Positions 24,072-31,881 of a stretch of DNA of 38,148 bases are shown here, piece after piece. The stretch is from a virus: positions 1 through 38,148 of IMG/VR virus record IMGVR_UViG_3300031227_003885. The stretch is one strand, 5' to 3'. The notes below the pieces were generated by a model. It saw only the letters and a list, made by a program, of their open reading frames with translations, was not told where the DNA came from and searched no databases. A program made the position numbers and the translations under genes. Every line of letters begins with the position of its first letter. The first letter of the stretch is position 1.

Positions 24072-24311
24072 TCACTCAATAATAATAGTTTCAGTTCCTT
24101 CTTCTTCACACTCTGAATCATACTCTGGTTTCACATCATATGATTCGACAACAGGTTCAGGCTCTTCTACAACAATTGGTTTGGGTTCTACGACTTCTAC
24201 AACTTCTACAGGCTCTTCAATGATTTCAGCTTTTTTGCAGCTAAGCATATTCTCAATGTTCTTTACATACTTATCTGGATTAATTAATAGATTTTCAACA
24301 TTTAGTTTCAT
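24072..24311 (-). CDS. Acidic MKLN...VKNIE protein (duplicate 1)
   Basis: 79 aa from the ATG at 24311 with GTGAT 4 nt upstream; the GTG start at 24320 is rejected. N-terminus MKLNVENLLINPDKYVKNIE, then a long acidic, low-complexity tail of alternating V, E and P (VEVVEVVEPKP and similar). The tail is likely disordered. Identical to the copy at 24551. Confidence 0.65.
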   Translation of the reverse strand: MKLNVENLLINPDKYVKNIENMLSCKKAEIIEEPVEVVEVVEPKPIVVEEPEPVVESYDVKPEYDSECEEEGTETIIIE

Positions 24312-24316
24312 TTGTA

Positions 24317-24544
24317 TCACTTCTTTATTTGTTTGTAATTGTTTATAATACTTTTCAACACTTTACGTCTTTCATCAGCTTCGATTGTTTCAAAACTATC
24401 ATGTGCAACTTTTAAGCAATCGTCAAACATTTCATCGTCTGAAGGGTCTGCCACATTTTCAACTGGTCTTTTGTAAACCATTTTTTCAATGTTCTTTACC
24501 AATGTTTCTGGATTGATTAGCAACCCATTAAGATCAAATCTCAT
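24317..24544 (-). CDS. Chimeric protein made by the duplication
   Basis: 75 aa. The first 42 residues equal the protein at 23937 and the remaining 33 (CLKVAHDSFETIEADERRKV and on) equal the C-terminus of the protein at 24796. The junction falls at the AATC point of the 479-bp duplication, so the frame arose by the duplication itself. Whether it is made or functional is unknown. Confidence 0.7.
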   Translation of the reverse strand: MRFDLNGLLINPETLVKNIEKMVYKRPVENVADPSDDEMFDDCLKVAHDSFETIEADERRKVLKSIINNYKQIKK

Positions 24545-24550
24545 TTCACA

Positions 24551-24790
24551 TCACTCAATAATAATAGTTTCAGTTCCTTCTTCTTCACACTCTGAATCAT
24601 ACTCTGGTTTCACATCATATGATTCGACAACAGGTTCAGGCTCTTCTACAACAATTGGTTTGGGTTCTACGACTTCTACAACTTCTACAGGCTCTTCAAT
24701 GATTTCAGCTTTTTTGCAGCTAAGCATATTCTCAATGTTCTTTACATACTTATCTGGATTAATTAATAGATTTTCAACATTTAGTTTCAT
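24551..24790 (-). CDS. Acidic MKLN...VKNIE protein (duplicate 2)
   Basis: 79 aa, identical to the protein at 24072, including the GTGAT ribosome site. Begins MKLNVENLLINPDKYVKNIE. Gene dosage may have doubled through the tandem duplication. Confidence 0.65.
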   Translation of the reverse strand: MKLNVENLLINPDKYVKNIENMLSCKKAEIIEEPVEVVEVVEPKPIVVEEPEPVVESYDVKPEYDSECEEEGTETIIIE

Positions 24791-24795
24791 TTGTA

Positions 24796-25086
24796 TCACT
24801 TCTTTATTTGTTTGTAATTGTTTATAATACTTTTCAACACTTTACGTCTTTCATCAGCTTCGATTGTTTCAAAACTATCATGTGCAACTTTTAAGCAATC
24901 TTCAATTTCATTTATAATACACGCATCTTTGTATAATTGGAATGGACACGTATAACCATCTTTGCGCTCACAATTATTATCACATACATCATTTACTATA
25001 CATGCGTTGTTGATTTGTTCTACGAGTTCAGAAATTTTTTCAAGTCTGTCTACAATATATTTATCGGAGAATTGTTTATTTTCCAT
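24796..25086 (-). CDS. Cys-rich module protein, 96 aa
   Basis: ATG at 25086 with GTGAT 5 nt upstream. A helical start, then the cysteine module CIVNDVCDNNCERKDGYTC PFQ...DAC: the C..xxxCxxxC..xxxxTCPFQ.....C pattern shared with the next gene. The C-terminal helix (CLKVAHDSFETIEADERR) was copied into the chimera at 24317. Likely metal-binding; function unknown. Confidence 0.65.
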   Translation of the reverse strand: MENKQFSDKYIVDRLEKISELVEQINNACIVNDVCDNNCERKDGYTCPFQLYKDACIINEIEDCLKVAHDSFETIEADERRKVLKSIINNYKQIKK

Positions 25087-25092
25087 CTTCAA

Positions 25093-25362
25093 TCACTTCT
25101 CAATTGGATGCACATCATTGTAATTTGTATCATTCATAATTTTTTTAATTTTTTCTTGTGCTTCAATAAGTTTAATATTCATCTTTTTAATCATACAGTG
25201 GTCGGTATATACTTGAAATGGACATGTGTAATTGTCTTCTCTTTCACACTCGTTTTCACAATCTCCACTATACTTACACGCTTCTTCAAGTTCTTCTATA
25301 AGTTCAATCATGTTATTAACTATACACAATGTCCATTCATCACAGCTTCGTCTGTCTACCAT
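25093..25362 (-). CDS. Cys-rich module protein, 89 aa (paralogue)
   Basis: GAGGTG lies 6 nt before the ATG at 25362, and the start overlaps the 3' end of the gene at 25340 by 23 bp. Module CKYSGDCENECEREDNYTCPFQVYTDHC matches the gene at 24796 closely in spacing, with similar flanking helices. Tandem paralogues of unknown role. Confidence 0.65.
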   Translation of the reverse strand: MVDRRSCDEWTLCIVNNMIELIEELEEACKYSGDCENECEREDNYTCPFQVYTDHCMIKKMNIKLIEAQEKIKKIMNDTNYNDVHPIEK

Positions 25363-26080
25363 TTAAACACCTCACATCATTACCGTTTTCATCTACCATT
25401 TTGTAATCGCAATTGTAGTCATCATTTTCTTTACACATTTCTTCATCATTCTCATCTGTTTGATAAGTGACATCACACATCTCAAGTTTAATAATTGGTT
25501 TACATACTAATACACATAATCTTTCTATATCATCACTCCATTCGTCGTTACATGCTCTTTCTCTTTCTTCACTAAGTAATTTATTTGCATGTAATAGAGC
25601 ACTTTTCTTACCATCATATTTCTCACAATTATACAGGTGTAAATATTGTTCAGTGTCAATAACTAAATACTGTAGATCATTTTTATATTTTTCAAAGGTT
25701 TGTTTGTCTCCATTCAAATCTATAACCATGTGTCTTTGTGTAATGAGATTTGTATTGAGATCATTTTCTACAACGATAAATTTGTAATTGCATATTTCAT
25801 CAAAACCTCTATGCCAACAATTACCTTCTTTATCATAACCATTTTCATCTATCTCTGATTCATCTGGTTTGTGAACAACATCACACTGTTCCAACATTCT
25901 AATCGGATAACATTCTAATACACACATTTCTTCAGTGTTTTCATGCCATCCTTCCCACGCACACCACCTTTCATGTTCAAGCTAATCATGTAGAATCTCG
26001 CACGCCACATTCTTCGAGTATTCAAGTTCTCTTTCACCATCTAATCCAACTACAACATACACCGGATCATACTTCTTCAT
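25340..26080 (-). CDS. Repeat-containing Cys protein with in-frame TAG
   Basis: Read through a TAG at 25982-25984, the frame runs 247 codons from an ATG at 26080 with GAGGT upstream. The best start after the TAG (25927) has no good ribosome site. Two halves of the protein are related: EHERWCAW...EEMCVLECYPIRMLEQCDV matches RERACNDEW...ERLCVLVCKPIIKLEMCDV. The similarity extends leftward across the TAG, which aligns with a leucine without gaps. So the TAG interrupts a coding region. It may be a nonsense mutation, a sequencing error, or a sense codon. If terminating, the product is a 195-aa protein from 25927 plus a 32-aa peptide. Confidence 0.65.
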
Positions 26081-26081
26081 C

Positions 26082-26118
26082 ATCAACCTCTTTATTCATC
26101 ATCAACCTCTTTATTCAT
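26082..26118. repeat. 19-bp tandem repeat at a gene junction
   Basis: The unit beginning ATCAACCTCTTTATTCAT occurs twice in a row. On the coding strand it duplicates the stop and GAGGT site between the genes at 26111 and 26080, a replication-slippage pattern. Confidence 0.7.
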
Positions 26119-26368
26119 TATCAACATTTCTCTCACTCACAATCCCATTAATATTATTACGTATCTTGTTTAAACTATCATAAATTATATCGAGATGACA
26201 GTAATCTTTGTTCATTTCAAAAGGGCAGGGAGTTCCGTCACCCATTTTACATTTATTATCACGCACATTATTTTCTAAACAAATACTGTCTAACCAACCA
26301 ACAGTATCAATAAGTTCGTCCACTCTTTTTAGCATTTCTTCATCTGCCATATCTCTTACAATTGTCAT
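26111..26368 (-). CDS. Cys-rich module protein, 85 aa
   Basis: Start overlaps the previous stop as ATGA. Carries CLENNVRDNKCKMGDGTPCPFE...DYC, a further version of the CPFQ module. Helical flanks. Third clear paralogue of the genes at 24796 and 25093. Confidence 0.6.
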   Translation of the reverse strand: MTIVRDMADEEMLKRVDELIDTVGWLDSICLENNVRDNKCKMGDGTPCPFEMNKDYCHLDIIYDSLNKIRNNINGIVSERNVDNE

Positions 26369-26640
26369 GGGTTCATCCTTGTTCTCTCATCCATATCGTT
26401 CTTAAGATCTTCAAACAAATTTGTAATTTTTAATATATTGCAATGCTCAAGTTGTTTTGTATAAACTTCATTCGTATTATTAAAAATACAATCTTTGCAA
26501 CCGTTCTTAGCCAACGTTTCACATTCAAGCCAATAGTCATCAAAGAATTGTATGGTTTGTTTTCCTAACCTTTTGATTTCTTCTTTGGCTTGTTTTGACA
26601 TTATGTATTGTTCTTTTGTTGCGTCTTCTTGTTTTGTCAT
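26365..26640 (-). CDS. Cys-rich module protein, 91 aa
   Basis: Helical N-terminus (SKQAKEEIKRLGKQTIQF), then CETLAKNGCKDCIFNNTNEV and EHCNIL, a shortened form of the module. Possible single metal site. Confidence 0.55.
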   Translation of the reverse strand: MTKQEDATKEQYIMSKQAKEEIKRLGKQTIQFFDDYWLECETLAKNGCKDCIFNNTNEVYTKQLEHCNILKITNLFEDLKNDMDERTRMNP

Positions 26641-26656
26641 TTTTGATTTACCACAT

Positions 26657-27028
26657 TTAAATTATTGAACTGATTGATCTAAGTGTTTCTTGAATTGCAT
26701 AATAATCGGGGTTTGTGATATGTAGATAAAGAGAACCAAGTGCCATGAACACTATAAATGATATTATAATTACTAATACCATAGTAAAGACTAAAAGCAT
26801 GAAATCCTCGTCCTCAAGTTTATCTCCAATTTCCATTTCTTTATTTGATTTTAATATCCGTTTGTATACAAGATATAAGGTTACACATGTGGTTATAACT
26901 ACGAGAAATACTGTAACAGTTAGTGTTATCGATTGAGTTACACAAAATTTAGCATTAATACTTGTAATTTCAGTAAGTGCGATTCCTAATTTATCTGCGA
27001 GTGTGATAGCTGCGTCTCCGAGTTCCAT
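26657..27028 (-). CDS. Membrane protein, two TM segments, holin-like size
   Basis: 123 aa. TM segments at about 33-52 (SITLTVTVFLVVITTCVTLY) and 78-102 (LLVFTMVLVIIISFIVFMAL), a charged loop between them, and a C-terminal NPDYYAIQETL. Similar phage membrane proteins end in a comparable YYAIxxxL motif; as a holin this would be unproven. Confidence 0.65.
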   Translation of the reverse strand: MELGDAAITLADKLGIALTEITSINAKFCVTQSITLTVTVFLVVITTCVTLYLVYKRILKSNKEMEIGDKLEDEDFMLLVFTMVLVIIISFIVFMALGSLYLHITNPDYYAIQETLRSISSII

Positions 27029-27030
27029 AA

Positions 27031-27954
27031 TTAATCTACCTCTTTTATCTTATCTTTGGGAGTAACACTACACCCATCCAAATCACCAACAATCCAAAAT
27101 GATTTTGAATTGTAATGTTCTGATTCATATGCATCACAAATATCTTCTTCGATATTTATGTTATTTAAATCAATCTCATTATCTTTTCCAAATATATTAT
27201 CTATAATTAGTTTGCATAGACCTTCTTCATCAACATCTTCAACTAATTCTTCATCTGTGTGCAAACCATATCCGCCATCAACATCATATAATACATATTT
27301 GTCAAGCTCTTTATTCCAAACATTTATGCAATAAGATACAGAGCATAATAACATATCATTAAAACAATCCCAATTCTGTATAAAGAACACGTGTGGAGAA
27401 GAGAAACCACCACGAGCATCAGCGCCATTATGTGTTTGAATGATTAAATATTCATGTCCACCTGTATGATCTACGAATAATGTATATAACCAATTACCAT
27501 TTAAAAGATGTTCATAATTATATGTGTAACCGTGTGATTCACATTCAAGATCAATTTTGTATGATTCGTCTTCTTCTTCATCATAAAATATAAATCCATT
27601 TTTAACAATTGCTTTGCGCCATTCTTCTACATTATCCCGGTATGATTCTTTGTTGTTGTTAATATCGTTCCACAAGTCTTGTTCCATCTGTTTTGATACT
27701 TCATTTATATCTAAAAATGCATTGAAGAAATGAAATAGACTTTTTGAAATTATTAGATTTTCATCATTTGAGATTTCGAGTTTTGATTCTGGTTCGTTAA
27801 TTAATGTAACATCTGCTAACCTTTGCCATCTCCTATTAGATTCACCACCTGAGTCTAACATACTTGTACCTGTGTTTTCTTTTATGATCATTGAAAGTGC
27901 ATTATCTTTGTGCCCTTCAAGGATTTCTTTTGTTATGTCTTCTTGATATGTCAT
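27031..27954 (-). CDS. Large conserved phage-type hypothetical protein
   Basis: 307 aa from the ATG at 27954, which has GGAGTGA upstream; the GTG at 27966 is less likely. Motifs TSMLDSGG...RRWQR (about residues 30-46) and HNGADARGGFSSP resemble motifs I recall from an uncharacterised family in large-genome phages. Longest protein of the small-gene block. No catalytic motif is recognised, but the conserved HNGAD and DSGG stretches suggest an active or binding site. Confidence 0.7.
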   Translation of the reverse strand: MTYQEDITKEILEGHKDNALSMIIKENTGTSMLDSGGESNRRWQRLADVTLINEPESKLEISNDENLIISKSLFHFFNAFLDINEVSKQMEQDLWNDINNNKESYRDNVEEWRKAIVKNGFIFYDEEEDESYKIDLECESHGYTYNYEHLLNGNWLYTLFVDHTGGHEYLIIQTHNGADARGGFSSPHVFFIQNWDCFNDMLLCSVSYCINVWNKELDKYVLYDVDGGYGLHTDEELVEDVDEEGLCKLIIDNIFGKDNEIDLNNINIEEDICDAYESEHYNSKSFWIVGDLDGCSVTPKDKIKEVD

Positions 27955-27962
27955 CTTTTGTT

Positions 27963-28238
27963 TCACTCCTGTTTTACCACGTTTGGATTATATACAAATA
28001 TAAATCCGTGGAAAATAATTGTTTCTTCTGCAAGTGTTTGGTTTCCACAATTGTTAATTTCATATCTTTTTAAAAGTTTTCCTACTTTTTCATCAGATTT
28101 GGAATTAATTATATCGTAACCAAATCCCAATTCATCTGGTGAAACTTTATAATTTTCATTTGTAAATTCTCTTGTTACATTTATAATGTTGTGTTCTACT
28201 TCATTAATTTCTTCAATTGTGTCAATTTTAATTAACAT
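27963..28238 (-). CDS. Hypothetical protein, 91 aa
   Basis: Start at 28238 chosen for the GAGGTGA upstream; a GTG at 28250 lies within it. Alpha/beta, with a central YDIINSKSDEKVGKLLKRY. No family. Confidence 0.55.
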   Translation of the reverse strand: MLIKIDTIEEINEVEHNIINVTREFTNENYKVSPDELGFGYDIINSKSDEKVGKLLKRYEINNCGNQTLAEETIIFHGFIFVYNPNVVKQE

Positions 28239-28246
28239 TTTTCTTT

Positions 28247-28501
28247 TCACCTCATTTTCTCTATTTCAATTGCTTCACGATATTTTCTTTTAATAGTGTT
28301 GATTGCATCGAATACACAATCAATCTCTTCATTTGCAGGCGGTGTCATTTTGTCTTTGTGATAATCGCTACCAGAACAATTCAAACAATTCTGATCACAT
28401 TCTAAAATAATTGCGTTGTAATAATTTTCAAGTTCATCAAGATGCACACCGAGTTCTTTGAAATTCGGCTCGTTTATATGAAGTTCATCAACGTGTTTCA
28501 T
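28247..28501 (-). CDS. Cys-rich module protein, 84 aa
   Basis: ATG at 28501 inside the end of the upstream gene. Carries CDQNCLNCSGSDYHKDK...IDC, another variant of the region's cysteine module, then a basic helix. Member of the Cys-rich set. Confidence 0.55.
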   Translation of the reverse strand: MKHVDELHINEPNFKELGVHLDELENYYNAIILECDQNCLNCSGSDYHKDKMTPPANEEIDCVFDAINTIKRKYREAIEIEKMR

Positions 28502-28757
28502 TTTTCCTTTCCTCTCCTCTCTCTTTACAACTTTCATACCATTCTTCTAAGAATTCGTTGTTATACATATCTGTTACCGAAATTGAGCTATCTATTGTTT
28601 TACCGACTCGAACTGCTCCACTTTTTCCCAAATATCTGTAACCATCTTTTCTTGCATGACTCATTCTGATATATTTTGAGCTGCTGTAATGTTCGTCAAC
28701 TTTCCATTCAAGCGCTTCAAAATATAAGATGAGAAGGTCTTTTCTTTTTAGTTTCAT
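28488..28757 (-). CDS. Hypothetical protein, 89 aa
   Basis: ATGA overlap with the stop of the gene at 28754. A helical start, then a basic mid-part (SHARKDGYRYLGKSGAVRVG) and a strongly charged C-terminus. The plus- and minus-strand frames at 28717-28923 are shadows. Confidence 0.55.
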   Translation of the reverse strand: MKLKRKDLLILYFEALEWKVDEHYSSSKYIRMSHARKDGYRYLGKSGAVRVGKTIDSSISVTDMYNNEFLEEWYESCKERGEERKNETR

Positions 28758-29038
28758 ACTTGTTCCCATATATCATAATCTCTGTTGTAATATTCAATCG
28801 AAGTGCAGCCCGAACTTCCTCTCCCGAAATCATCAAGCGGTTCAAAATATTTATGTTCCCATCCTTTATCACACAACAATCTGCCATAATAGTAAAGGTA
28901 ATCATCACCATCAAGGAGTTTGAAAGCTATGTGTGGATAAGAGTTCCAAACTATCTCATCATAATCTTCTGATAAGATGGTAAATTTGGGTTCTTTATCA
29001 TTGAGAAAATTAAATACATTAAAGTCAATTTTGAACAT
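28754..29038 (-). CDS. Hypothetical protein, 94 aa
   Basis: Aromatic-rich alpha/beta protein, with AFKLLDGDDYLYYYGRLL and a C-terminal SSGCTSIEYYN segment. Stop overlaps the next ATG. A distant role in nucleotide metabolism or ligand binding cannot be argued; no family. Confidence 0.55.
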   Translation of the reverse strand: MFKIDFNVFNFLNDKEPKFTILSEDYDEIVWNSYPHIAFKLLDGDDYLYYYGRLLCDKGWEHKYFEPLDDFGRGSSGCTSIEYYNRDYDIWEQV

Positions 29039-29045
29039 GTTTTAG

Positions 29046-29642
29046 TTAGTCCTCTGTTCTTTCACCGTTATTTTTTTGTGAATTTTCTAGATATCTTTTC
29101 CATGTGTATTCACCGTCTTCTTCTTTATCATCTTCTTCTCCACTGTCTTCATCTTCTTCTTCATTTACAAGTTCTTCAATATAATTTGCAATGATATTAA
29201 TCATCACATTGATTCTGTAGTATTGTCCAATTTGTAGTTTTATAAAGATATCAGTTTCATTTGGGTCGATCCATCCATTTTCAATTGCTTCGTTAATATT
29301 AAAAAGTCGATTTGTGTTATCACGATACCATCCAAGTTGGTTGTAGGTTGAATCATCTGTTTCTGAGTCGGCAATTTCATAACCAATATCGTGTGCATCA
29401 TCCCATGTTGTTATATCCCAACTTGTCAGATGCTCAAGAATATTAATGATTGTTCTGTAAGACCAGCCGTTTGGAATCTCTTCATCGTGACATTCATAAA
29501 TCATGTTGCGCAGATTTTCATCATCTTGAAATTCTCGTTTTACTCTGTAATATTTACCTTTGCAGTCATCTTCATCTACATAATCTCTTGTTGCTTCTTC
29601 AAATTTGTTAAGCACATCTTTTACTGCTTCGTTAAAGCTCAT
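29046..29642 (-). CDS. Acidic hypothetical protein, 198 aa
   Basis: Start supported by GTGA 8 nt upstream. The C-terminal part is a run rich in D and E (NEEEDEDSGEEDDKEEDG) and the whole protein is acidic. Helical in the first part with GWSYRTIINILEHL. A DNA-mimic or chaperone-like role is possible, but only from composition. Confidence 0.6.
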   Translation of the reverse strand: MSFNEAVKDVLNKFEEATRDYVDEDDCKGKYYRVKREFQDDENLRNMIYECHDEEIPNGWSYRTIINILEHLTSWDITTWDDAHDIGYEIADSETDDSTYNQLGWYRDNTNRLFNINEAIENGWIDPNETDIFIKLQIGQYYRINVMINIIANYIEELVNEEEDEDSGEEDDKEEDGEYTWKRYLENSQKNNGERTED

Positions 29643-29655
29643 AATTTATTTCACT

Positions 29656-30246
29656 TCATACTTTGTCTAATAGTTCTTGTAGCTCATCGTTTATAGTGTT
29701 TTCGCTATATTTCACAATTACATAATCATATTTTGCACAATTGACCATGTCCTGAACAATTTCATCAAGAGTCATTTCTTCGTAATTAGATGGTAAATCT
29801 TCTTCTCCATTATAATACCATTCCCAAAAATCCCATATGCCCATATTCTCCACACATGATAAGTTGTCAATAAGATCATAAACACGTTCATCTAATTCCC
29901 AAGTTGCGCGATCATTAAACTGTCCGATGTAGCTGCTTCCATTCCACTTTTCGCACCAATGGTTTAATAGTTGTTCAAGCATTTCTTTTATATTAGAATT
30001 CTCCCATTCATCCTGAAATCTTATCACATTAATATCACCGGGAAGATTATAATATGATTCAAAACCGAGATGACTTCTCATTGAATAAGTGCCATCTTTA
30101 TATTTTGTTATAATATCGGCGGTTGCATTTTCCCAATCAACAACAAGATAAATCAGAGCCTGTTGATAATTGTTGTATGGATCTTGTTCAACAACATCCA
30201 TTTCATTCTCATATTTAGATATAAGTTTTAACTTTTTCATTGTCAT
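29656..30246 (-). CDS. Acidic hypothetical protein, 196 aa
   Basis: I prefer the ATG at 30246 (GGAGAAG 11 nt upstream); an ATG at 30264 overlaps the previous stop. Acidic and aromatic. Contains YLVVDWENATADIITKYKDG early on and a WDFWEWYYNGEEDLP segment. Similar length and charge to the preceding gene, without clear homology. Confidence 0.6.
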   Translation of the reverse strand: MTMKKLKLISKYENEMDVVEQDPYNNYQQALIYLVVDWENATADIITKYKDGTYSMRSHLGFESYYNLPGDINVIRFQDEWENSNIKEMLEQLLNHWCEKWNGSSYIGQFNDRATWELDERVYDLIDNLSCVENMGIWDFWEWYYNGEEDLPSNYEEMTLDEIVQDMVNCAKYDYVIVKYSENTINDELQELLDKV

Positions 30247-30260
30247 AATTTGTCTTCTCC

Positions 30261-30449
30261 TCATTCAAAATAATAAATGCACCAATAATCTGTTCCCATG
30301 TGGCTTGTAAATAGTGTGCCAGCTTTCATCATATCAAGAATTTCAACCACATTTTTCCAATGGTCTTCAATGAAATCAATCACTCTATCTAATGTTGTTT
30401 CTTCTGTTACTCCATCACTAAATGCTCTGTAGTATTTGTATCCTATCAT
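30261..30449 (-). CDS. Small hypothetical protein, 62 aa
   Basis: GAGGT lies 4 nt before the ATG at 30449, within the end of the next gene upstream. Contains YRAFSDGVTEETTLDRVIDF, then an aromatic tail. No family. Confidence 0.5.
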   Translation of the reverse strand: MIGYKYYRAFSDGVTEETTLDRVIDFIEDHWKNVVEILDMMKAGTLFTSHMGTDYWCIYYFE

Positions 30450-30796
30450 CAAAACCTCTCAAATTCCTGCTTCATTAACCAATTAGCGAATTCATACCAC
30501 ATTGGAACATCTATATCCCCACCAAGATATGTTTTATGATGATCTTCGCGCTCATTTTCTGGTTTTTCGTTGTATAACTTCTCAGAATGTTCGTAGTGTT
30601 CAATCGCATTTACAACTCTACTTTCGATAATACTTTTTGTGCCTTCATCAAGATTATTCCAATGTGTTTTAATAATATTTACGATAGTATGTGGTAGATA
30701 TGTCATCCTTCCAATAGAATGATCAAGCGCCGATGTTAATACAAGTTTGGCTTCTTCTTGATTTAAAATAATTTGTGGTTGTTCATCTGGCATCAT
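30449..30796 (-). CDS. Hypothetical protein, 115 aa
   Basis: Two adjacent ATGs follow the TAG of the 37-codon gene in frame, with a weak GAGG 8 nt upstream. Helical (EEAKLVLTSALDHSIG, NAIEHYEHSEKLYNEK). No family recognised. Confidence 0.55.
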   Translation of the reverse strand: MMPDEQPQIILNQEEAKLVLTSALDHSIGRMTYLPHTIVNIIKTHWNNLDEGTKSIIESRVVNAIEHYEHSEKLYNEKPENEREDHHKTYLGGDIDVPMWYEFANWLMKQEFERF

Positions 30797-30799
30797 TAT

Positions 30800-30913
30800 C
30801 TAATCCTCATCATATTCATCAAGAATGTCATCATCATCATAATATCCACATATATCACTGATGTTATCTACAATCTCTTCACGTCTGTTTTCTGATAATA
30901 AAAATCGTCCCAT
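30800..30913 (-). CDS. Small acidic protein, 37 aa, ending in TAG
   Basis: GTGA lies before the ATG at 30913. Starts MGRFLLSENRREEIVDNIS and ends DEYDED-TAG. The frame continues through the TAG into the gene at 30449, so it could also be the first part of a 153-aa readthrough product. Confidence 0.5.
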   Translation of the reverse strand: MGRFLLSENRREEIVDNISDICGYYDDDDILDEYDED

Positions 30914-30918
30914 GTTAT

Positions 30919-31257
30919 TCACTCACTGTTTTCGTTTGCATAGTATTCGTTAATTTCGTCAAGCGATTCTACAGTGAAATCACAATTGCCAACAAGACAA
31001 TCGTTATCAATATCCATAGCCCAAATTGGATATAATTCTAATCCTTCAGGAATAGTGTATGATGGTAGGTTACATATATCAACTCCAAACGTAGTCAAAC
31101 AATAGTCACAATAATATTCTCCACATAGGATATTAATGTTATTGTTTAGTTCATTTAATAGATCGCGCAATTTACCCACATTTTGTTTGTTCCAGTGCGT
31201 AATATCATATGCGAGTTCGTTACAAGAAATTTCCAGTTGATCTTTTTTTGATGTCAT
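30919..31257 (-). CDS. Hypothetical protein, 112 aa
   Basis: Helical start (ISCNELAYDITHWNKQNVG), then CGEYYCDYCLTTFGVDIC and a DNDCLVGNC stretch, so one zinc site is possible. AGGT lies upstream of the ATG. No family. Confidence 0.55.
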   Translation of the reverse strand: MTSKKDQLEISCNELAYDITHWNKQNVGKLRDLLNELNNNINILCGEYYCDYCLTTFGVDICNLPSYTIPEGLELYPIWAMDIDNDCLVGNCDFTVESLDEINEYYANENSE

Positions 31258-31264
31258 TTAATGT

Positions 31265-31570
31265 TTACCTGCTTTTGTATTTTGAGAATGCTTTGTCTTT
31301 TCCGTGGATGTCAAAGATATATTTGAGTTGTAACATTTCAGAATTGATAACATCATACACTTCAGATTCTATAAGATATTTTAAGATTTTGTTTAAAATA
31401 AACATAACTTGTACGTCATTTAATGATAGGACAAAATCTATGAATTCTGTGTTTTCGTCTTGTATCTCACTTAAAATTTCATAACCAGAAATGTAAGCTG
31501 TTTGTTCAGTGGATAATTCAATAAATACGTTTGTTAGTTTCTCTCTTCTTAGTTCTTCATTTGTTTGCAT
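31265..31570 (-). CDS. Helical protein, paralogue set member 3
   Basis: 101 aa. Shares with the two upstream genes a T.YI.G..IL..L segment, then a DDEI-like helix (VLSLNDVQVMFILNKILKYL). GAGG lies before the ATG. This is the most diverged of the three. Function unknown. Confidence 0.55.
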   Translation of the reverse strand: MQTNEELRREKLTNVFIELSTEQTAYISGYEILSEIQDENTEFIDFVLSLNDVQVMFILNKILKYLIESEVYDVINSEMLQLKYIFDIHGKDKAFSKYKSR

Positions 31571-31572
31571 AA

Positions 31573-31881
31573 TTAACAGCCTCTTACATATTCTTTTTTA
31601 TAGAAGTCAATATCATCATCCATCATTACAATTGTATGTTCAATTTCTTTTTGCACTCGTTCACATTCAAATAGTGCTCTTAAGATTTCATTTTGCATTA
31701 CTGATTCTATTTCATCATCTGTCATTGATAATATTAATTTATCAATATCCCATCCACGTCTCTCTGCTAACGACCATAACAAATCATCTCCGGTAATACA
31801 CATTGTTCTCGTTACAGATATGTTACTAAATCTTTTCACAATTTCTTTGTCGAATTTATTTACTAAATATGAATCAAGCAT
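31573..31881 (-). CDS. Helical protein, paralogue set member 2
   Basis: 102 aa. Pattern KRFSNISVTRTMCITGDDLLW, later MTDDEIESVMQNEILRALFE. Homologous to the next gene across its length (FSNI.....T....G.D.L..LA.R.......I..M.DDEI...MQN). The start overlaps that gene and has GGTGA. Small helical protein, unknown role. Confidence 0.6.
   Translation of the reverse strand: MLDSYLVNKFDKEIVKRFSNISVTRTMCITGDDLLWSLAERRGWDIDKLILSMTDDEIESVMQNEILRALFECERVQKEIEHTIVMMDDDIDFYKKEYVRGC

Larger units (their letters stand above)
23939..24900. repeat. Exact tandem duplication, 479-bp unit
   Basis: Positions 23939-24421 are identical to 24418-24900 (offset 479), so two copies abut with a 4-bp AATC at the left edge, junction and right edge. 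No mismatch was seen on reading both copies, so the event is recent, or the sequence is an assembly artefact. It duplicates the gene at 24072 and fuses two other genes into the one at 24317. Confidence 0.95.

Noticed and set aside
28717-28972. Several overlapping 65-70-codon frames on both strands
   Set aside because: Shadows of the genes at 28488 and 28754, which have coupled starts and coherent proteins.
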